Shown piece after piece: positions 59,920 to 64,000 of a DNA stretch of 64,000 bases. The notes under the pieces were generated by a model. The model ran no database searches. It worked only from the letters and a program-made list of their open reading frames with translations, and had not been told where the DNA came from. The stretch is from Sarcodiotheca gaudichaudii (taxonomy: Eukaryota > Rhodophyta > Florideophyceae > Gigartinales > Solieriaceae), in assembly GCA_032355985.1 (NCBI GenBank), contig JAUKVZ010000002.1, forward strand, positions 620,001 through 684,000, read 5' to 3'. Position numbers and translations under genes: made by a program. Positions within the stretch are counted from its first letter, which is position 1. Each line of letters opens with the position of its first letter.

Positions 59920-60264
59920 ATGGCAGGCAAGGACACGGTTGAGTTCACGGAATCCAACTTCCAGCAGGAGGCGCTTGGCGCCGGTCGGCCCGCTCTGGTC
60001 GATTTCTGGGCCGAATGGTGCCCGCCCTGTCGGGCATTGGGTCCGACGATTGACGAGCTGGCGAGTGATTTCGCAGGCCGCGCCGTTGTCGGCAAGCTGG
60101 ATGTGGACGCTCATCCGGCGATCGCCCAGCGATACGGGGTGTCGTCGATTCCGACGTTGATCCTCGTCTCGGGCGGCGAGGAGATTGGTCGATTCGTCGG
60201 CCTGCGTTCCAAGGACGAACTTGCCAAGGCGCTGGAGAACGCGCTGGGCACGCCCGCCGCCTGA
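59920..60264 (+). CDS. trxA: Thioredoxin
   Basis: This 114-residue thioredoxin fold has the active site WAEWCPPCRALGPTIDEL, with CPPC instead of the classical CGPC, and the cis-Pro loop GVSSIPTLILVSGGEE. AAAGGAG lies upstream of the ATG. The CPPC site is expected to shift the redox potential slightly but is common in thioredoxins outside proteobacteria. It is a separate unit from the TPR gene upstream. Confidence 0.93.
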   Translation: MAGKDTVEFTESNFQQEALGAGRPALVDFWAEWCPPCRALGPTIDELASDFAGRAVVGKLDVDAHPAIAQRYGVSSIPTLILVSGGEEIGRFVGLRSKDELAKALENALGTPAA

Positions 60265-60337
60265 TCGTGCGAGCCGCAAGGCGCGGAACTATCGACGAAT
60301 AGTCGTCCTGCGCCGATATAGAAGCCAGAGATCAAGA

Positions 60338-60388
60338 CGAAACGCCGTGACGAACGCGCAGGTTGCGCTTCGAGCGGCGTTTCGCGTT
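60338..60388 (+). terminator. Candidate terminator of trxA
   Basis: CGAAACGCCG pairs perfectly with CGGCGTTTCG (10 bp), with an inner GCGCA/TGCGC stem. The U-run after it is weak (CGTTTGAG), so it may be only partly effective. Confidence 0.55.
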
Positions 60389-60406
60389 TGAGAAAGGCTT
60401 CTGCGC

Positions 60407-62902
60407 GTGGCGTCTTGCTCCCGATGGGTTCGATGGACGGTCTCGCTGTGGCTGATCGCCGCATGTGTCGGTGGAATCGCTGCGGCACAGGATGGCGGCG
60501 CCGATCAGGCCGCGAAGCCGGCGACGACGGAGGCGGCGGCGGAGACCGGGAAGGACACGGCCGCGCCTGAAGAGGCGATCGATGCGCCTCAGACGATCCC
60601 GCTCGCTGACGTGCTCTCGCGGGCGGAAGCCGAGCGATCGCGCCTTGAAGAGATTCAGAAGAGTCTCGAGACGCACGAGCTGTATACGAGCCTCGTCGAA
60701 TCGCTCGAAGAGACGCGCAACGCAATCGCCGAGCAGCAGGACGCCACGGGGCGCGTGCTGAACCGTCGCCATGGTCTGGGCGAACTGGATGCGCTTCGCG
60801 AGAGCTTCCGGCGCATTGAGAACAACATCAATTCGATCGAGCGTGACATCTCAGATCGAGCGAACGAGTTGGAGGCGTTGCTGCTCGAGCTGCGATCGGA
60901 TCTGACGCTGTGGACGCAGACACAGGAATCGACCGTTGATGCGCAGGCGCCGGCGGCCGTGCTCGATCAGATCAGCGCGATCGTTGCGGCTCTCGATCCG
61001 GTGATCACGAATGTCGAGACCGGGCGCAATGAGTTGCTGGCGCTGCAGGCCAGCGCCGTTGATCAGCGTGCACTGATCACCGACAGCTACGAAATCATCG
61101 AAGCGGATCGCAAAGATCTCGCGGCCAGCCTGTTCGAGGCGCAGGAGCCTCCCATCTGGCAGCTTGGCCATGCGTACGAAAACTTTGATGAGGACACGAA
61201 GCGAGCGGCGGAAAAACTTCGCGAGCAGGCGGGCGATCTGCAGGCGTATGTTCAGAGTCATCGAGATCGACTGCTCATTCATGCTTTCCTGATTGCGGCG
61301 CTGGGATTCGGGCTTAGCCGCGCACGTCGATCCCTTCGACGTTCAGGCGAGAAGGACTCCCCGACGCTCGATGCGGCGGCGCGTGCGCTTGCGCATCCCT
61401 GGCTGGCTGGCCTGATCATCGGCCTGCTGCTTCTGCCATTCCTGCATCCTGAGCGCGTGCGCGCATTTGTATCGGCCATGGCGATGCTGAGCTTTGCGCC
61501 GTGGCTCATTGTGTTGCGGCCCATCGTGCCCCGCCCGCTGCGTCCCTGGCTGTGGATTCTCGCCGGCGTCGGGATCCTCGACATTCTGCGGCAACTGACG
61601 GACGAGATTTACGACATCAATCGCGCCGCGCTGCTGATTGAAATGCTTGTGCTGGCGATCGCCAGCACTGTGCTGCTTCGCCAACACTGGTTGATGGAGG
61701 ATGCGCGCCGTGGCAAGGCGGGGTACTGGCATCGAATCTTTCGCCGATGGCTGAAACTGACCGTAGTTGCAGGCCTGTTCGCCTTCGGCGCCGGCGTGCT
61801 GGGATACGCGCTGCTGGCTGAGCGCGTCGCGTCGCCCGTTGTCTGGTCGATGTACGTCGGCGGCGCATGGTTTGCAGGCGTGCGCATCCTCGAAGGCGTC
61901 GTGGTTTCGATCGTTGTTTCGGGCCGTCTTGACGCGCTCAACACGCTTCGCAACAAGCGAGAACTGGCGCTGCGATGGACCAGGCGCACGCTTCGCACCT
62001 CAGCGCTGCTCGTCTGGTTCAGCCGCGTGCTTGTCATGGCGCGACTGTGGGGCCCCACGCAGGAGATGACCGTCGAACTTCTGGCGCATCGGCTGGAGTT
62101 CGGCAAGGTGAGTTTCTCGCTGGGCGGCGTCATCGGATTCTGCCTGACGCTGTGGGTGTCCTGGACGCTGTCTCGATTGATCAGTTTCACGGCCAATGAA
62201 GAGGTGTTTTCGCGTATACGCCTGGCGCCGGGCGTGCCATATGCGCTGACGACCTTCACGCGCTACACGATCATCGTGCTCGGCTTTCTCATCGCGATGG
62301 CGGCCGTGGGACTTTCTGTGGATCGCATCGCGCTGCTGATCAGCGCCCTTGGCATCGGCATCGGCTTCGGTCTGCAGGCGATCGTGAACAACTTCGTCTC
62401 CGGCGTGATCGTGCTCTTTGAACGTCCGGTGCGTGTGGGCGATCTCGTGCAGATCGACACGCTCTTCGGCGAAGTGAAGGACATCGGCATTCGCGCGACG
62501 AAGGTGCGCACGTTTGATGGATCGGATGTCCTCGTGCCCAATGGCGATCTCATGTCGGCGCGGCTGGTGAACTGGACGCTCTCTGATCACAAGCGAAGAG
62601 TTGCGATCCCCATTCGCGCTCACTTCGGAACCAATCCGGAGACAGTGCTCGATATTCTGAAGCGCGCTGCGACCGAGCACGAAGAAGTGCTCGACGATCC
62701 GGAGCCGGAGTTTCTCTTCATGGGCTTCGGCGAGAACGGCCTGGAGTTCGAGCTTCGCACCTGGACGGAAAGCCCGCGCGGCATCTTCGCCGTGCGCAGC
62801 GACCTTGCGACCCGGATCAACGAGCTGCTCGCCGAGTCCGGCGTGGAGATTCCCGTGCCGCAGCGTCAGGTGCGAATCGAAGGCGGCCATCAACCCGCAT
62901 AA
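60407..62902 (+). CDS. Large MscS-type mechanosensitive channel
   Basis: This 831-residue inner-membrane protein has a signal peptide (cleavage near GIAAAQ), a long periplasmic region with coiled-coil helices (about 60-285), then about ten hydrophobic helices and a C-terminal MscS module: the pore helix with GLSVDRIALLISALGIGIGF and GLQAIVNNFVSGVIVLFERP, and the cytoplasmic beta domain with VRVGDLVQIDTLFGEVKDIG. It resembles MscK/YbiO-sized members and should release solutes upon hypo-osmotic shock. The start is GTG 60407, with AAAGG about 11 bases upstream. Confidence 0.9.
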   Translation: MASCSRWVRWTVSLWLIAACVGGIAAAQDGGADQAAKPATTEAAAETGKDTAAPEEAIDAPQTIPLADVLSRAEAERSRLEEIQKSLETHELYTSLVESLEETRNAIAEQQDATGRVLNRRHGLGELDALRESFRRIENNINSIERDISDRANELEALLLELRSDLTLWTQTQESTVDAQAPAAVLDQISAIVAALDPVITNVETGRNELLALQASAVDQRALITDSYEIIEADRKDLAASLFEAQEPPIWQLGHAYENFDEDTKRAAEKLREQAGDLQAYVQSHRDRLLIHAFLIAALGFGLSRARRSLRRSGEKDSPTLDAAARALAHPWLAGLIIGLLLLPFLHPERVRAFVSAMAMLSFAPWLIVLRPIVPRPLRPWLWILAGVGILDILRQLTDEIYDINRAALLIEMLVLAIASTVLLRQHWLMEDARRGKAGYWHRIFRRWLKLTVVAGLFAFGAGVLGYALLAERVASPVVWSMYVGGAWFAGVRILEGVVVSIVVSGRLDALNTLRNKRELALRWTRRTLRTSALLVWFSRVLVMARLWGPTQEMTVELLAHRLEFGKVSFSLGGVIGFCLTLWVSWTLSRLISFTANEEVFSRIRLAPGVPYALTTFTRYTIIVLGFLIAMAAVGLSVDRIALLISALGIGIGFGLQAIVNNFVSGVIVLFERPVRVGDLVQIDTLFGEVKDIGIRATKVRTFDGSDVLVPNGDLMSARLVNWTLSDHKRRVAIPIRAHFGTNPETVLDILKRAATEHEEVLDDPEPEFLFMGFGENGLEFELRTWTESPRGIFAVRSDLATRINELLAESGVEIPVPQRQVRIEGGHQPA

Positions 62903-62930
62903 GAAAACAGCGTCCCCCGAGGGAACGCTG
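62901..62930 (-). terminator. Intrinsic terminator of atpG
   Basis: Reading the minus strand, CAGCGT pairs with ACGCTG with CCC/GGG inside, and TTTTCTT follows. It lies 30 bases after the atpG stop and shows that atpG is transcribed alone at its 3' side. It also separates it from the convergent channel gene. Confidence 0.75.
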
Positions 62931-62959
62931 CTGTGATCACTGACTGTGTTTCGATCGAT

Positions 62960-63841
62960 CTATTCGAGAGCCGCGGCGCCGGAGATGATCTCCGTCAGCT
63001 CCGTCGTGATCTGCGCCTGACGAGCGCGGTTGTACTGCTGCGTCAAAGCCTTGCCCATCTTGGAGGCGTTGTCCGTCGCCGCCTTCATGGCGATCATGCG
63101 AGCGACATGCTCGGAAACGATCGCATCGCTGAAGCACTGCGCCAGCGTCGTGCGAACGGTGACGGGCAGAAGCTCGCCGAGAAGCTCCTCGGCAGGGGGG
63201 CTGAACTCATACACGGCGCCGCCCAGCTTCTTCTCAGTTTCCTCTTCAGCCACCGGCGGCTTGAGGGGAAGCAACTGCAGCGACTCCGGCGTCTGCTTGC
63301 CTGCGGAGATGAATCGCATGTACACGACGCGCACCGCGGAGATTTCTCCATCGATGAATCGCTGCATGTACGTCTCGGCGAGATGATCGATGTCCTCACG
63401 ACGCGGATCATCACCGAAGTGCAGATGATGCGTCTCGACGTCGACGCCGGCGAAGCGAAGGAACGAAGCGCCCTTCTTGCCGACGAGTTCGATCTCAAGT
63501 GCCTCATCCGTCTCGCGCATCTGGCGCGTGGCGAGGCGAAGCACGGAGCCGTTGTACGGCCCGCACAGTCCGCGATCGGACGTCATGATCAGCCACAACT
63601 CTTTGGCGCCGGGCTTGGCGCCGCCGGATGGACCATTGATGAGCGGATGCTCAATGTCGCCGGCGGTCGCGGCAAGCTCCTGCACCAGTCCGAACACACC
63701 TTCGGTGAACGGCTTGGCGGCCGTGGCGCGAAGCTGCGCCTTGGCGAACTTGCTCGTGGCGATCATCTGCATCGTCTTGGTGATGCGATGAATGTTCCCG
63801 ACGGCCTTCATGCGGCCTTTGATTTCGCGGCTCTTTCCCAT
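62960..63841 (-). CDS. atpG: ATP synthase F1 gamma subunit
   Basis: This 293-residue central-shaft subunit couples proton flow to ATP synthesis. It has the typical start REIKGRMKAVGNIHRITKTM with MIATSKF, the TSDRGLCGPYN motif near residue 90, and the C-terminal RMIAMKAATDNASKMG and NRARQAQITTELTEIISGAA. Its own terminator follows and TACACT lies nine bases before the ATG. No atpA, atpD or atpC is adjacent, so it is split from the usual atpHAGDC order. Confidence 0.94.
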   Translation of the reverse strand: MGKSREIKGRMKAVGNIHRITKTMQMIATSKFAKAQLRATAAKPFTEGVFGLVQELAATAGDIEHPLINGPSGGAKPGAKELWLIMTSDRGLCGPYNGSVLRLATRQMRETDEALEIELVGKKGASFLRFAGVDVETHHLHFGDDPRREDIDHLAETYMQRFIDGEISAVRVVYMRFISAGKQTPESLQLLPLKPPVAEEETEKKLGGAVYEFSPPAEELLGELLPVTVRTTLAQCFSDAIVSEHVARMIAMKAATDNASKMGKALTQQYNRARQAQITTELTEIISGAAALE

Positions 63842-63850
63842 GGGGCGAAG

Positions 63851-63856
63851 AGTGTA
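63851..63856 (-). promoter_or_regulatory. TACACT -10-like box of atpG
   Basis: On the minus strand TACACT ends nine bases before the atpG ATG, without a ribosome-binding site. Confidence 0.45.
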
Positions 63857-63942
63857 GCGATCCCGGAAGGCCTCGAAAAGCCGATGAGAGGGGGGATTCG
63901 AAGGATTGCTGCGCCCCGGGGCGGGGTTTGACGCCCCTGAAG

Positions 63943-63948
63943 TAGGAT
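63943..63948 (+). promoter_or_regulatory. TAGGAT -10-like box of the last partial gene
   Basis: TAGGAT lies seven bases before ATG 63956 on the + strand and overlaps the earlier in-frame ATG 63947. It fits the same start-proximal arrangement as other genes here. Confidence 0.4.
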
Positions 63949-63955
63949 GATGCTG

Positions 63956-64000
63956 ATGCTGGGGGAATTCCCGAACAAGCTGGGGCCGTATGAGATCGAG
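63956..64000 (+). CDS. Start of a probable Ser/Thr protein kinase (3' end outside window)
   Basis: Only 15 codons are visible: MLGEFPNKLGPYEIE. KLGPYEIE is the usual lead-in to the glycine-rich loop of bacterial Hanks-type kinases. In-frame ATGs at 63947 and 63950 are alternative starts, but the TAGGAT box favours 63956. The call is tentative because the catalytic region lies beyond the window. Confidence 0.5.
   Translation, partial: MLGEFPNKLGPYEIE

Noticed and set aside
1-64000. CRISPR arrays, insertion sequences, integrases, prophage or retro-element remnants
   Set aside because: No regularly spaced repeats, transposase, integrase, capsid or reverse transcriptase motifs were seen.

Overview
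The window is about 64 kb of a GC-rich bacterial chromosome with densely packed genes on both strands and no mobile element, prophage, CRISPR array, tRNA or rRNA that I could find. The best placement is Planctomycetota, probably class Phycisphaerae. The grounds are a HYExAFE-type protein, two full sets of pseudopilins, unusually long paired signal peptidases, a one-anchor succinate dehydrogenase, and normally operonic genes (nuoG, atpG, parB) standing alone. This placement is inference from gene content; no rRNA is present to confirm it.

Layout. 0-15 kb: a type IV pilus / type II secretion-like operon on the + strand (pilT, pilB, pilC, two GspG-like, one GspH-like, one GspI-like, one GspJ-like and a giant 1501-residue GspK-like protein). 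15-17 kb: heme O synthase and a SCO copper chaperone for cytochrome oxidase assembly. 17-27 kb: a saccharopine-dehydrogenase-family enzyme, ruvA, mannose-1-phosphate guanylyltransferase, a cysteine desulfurase behind a small overlapping ORF, an MCE-domain protein with its ATPase, an ALDH7-type aldehyde dehydrogenase and radA. 27-33 kb: a secreted protein, a ZIP metal transporter, nuoG, a TPR protein and hisS. 33-38 kb: two tandem signal peptidases with large inserts, and a PSP1/RicT protein. 38-46 kb, minus strand: a second minor-pseudopilin set in which one GspK-like gene is split by a frame change, followed by a nuclease-like gene translationally coupled to small envelope genes. 46-52 kb: serine acetyltransferase, a terminated structured small RNA (6S candidate), an MFS transporter, parB, and two perfect 16-bp parS palindromes inside a NUDIX gene and a histidine kinase gene. 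52-64 kb: redoxin proteins, sdhCAB, thioredoxin, an MscS-type channel, a lone atpG, and the first codons of a probable Ser/Thr kinase.

How the parts fit. Much of the window serves the envelope: pseudopilins, signal peptidases, an MCE lipid-transport pair, TlpA-like redoxins and lipoproteins. A second theme is respiration: complex I subunit G, complex II, heme O and CuA assembly, and ATP synthase gamma. ParB and two parS sites suggest the segment lies in the origin-proximal part of the chromosome, although no dnaA or DnaA-box cluster is visible.

Start architecture. Many genes have no Shine-Dalgarno sequence but carry a TANNNT box 6-9 bases ahead of the start codon, the spacing expected for leaderless transcripts. 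Others, especially inside the pilin operons, have clear AAGGAG-type sites or ATGA/GTGA/TAATG overlaps.
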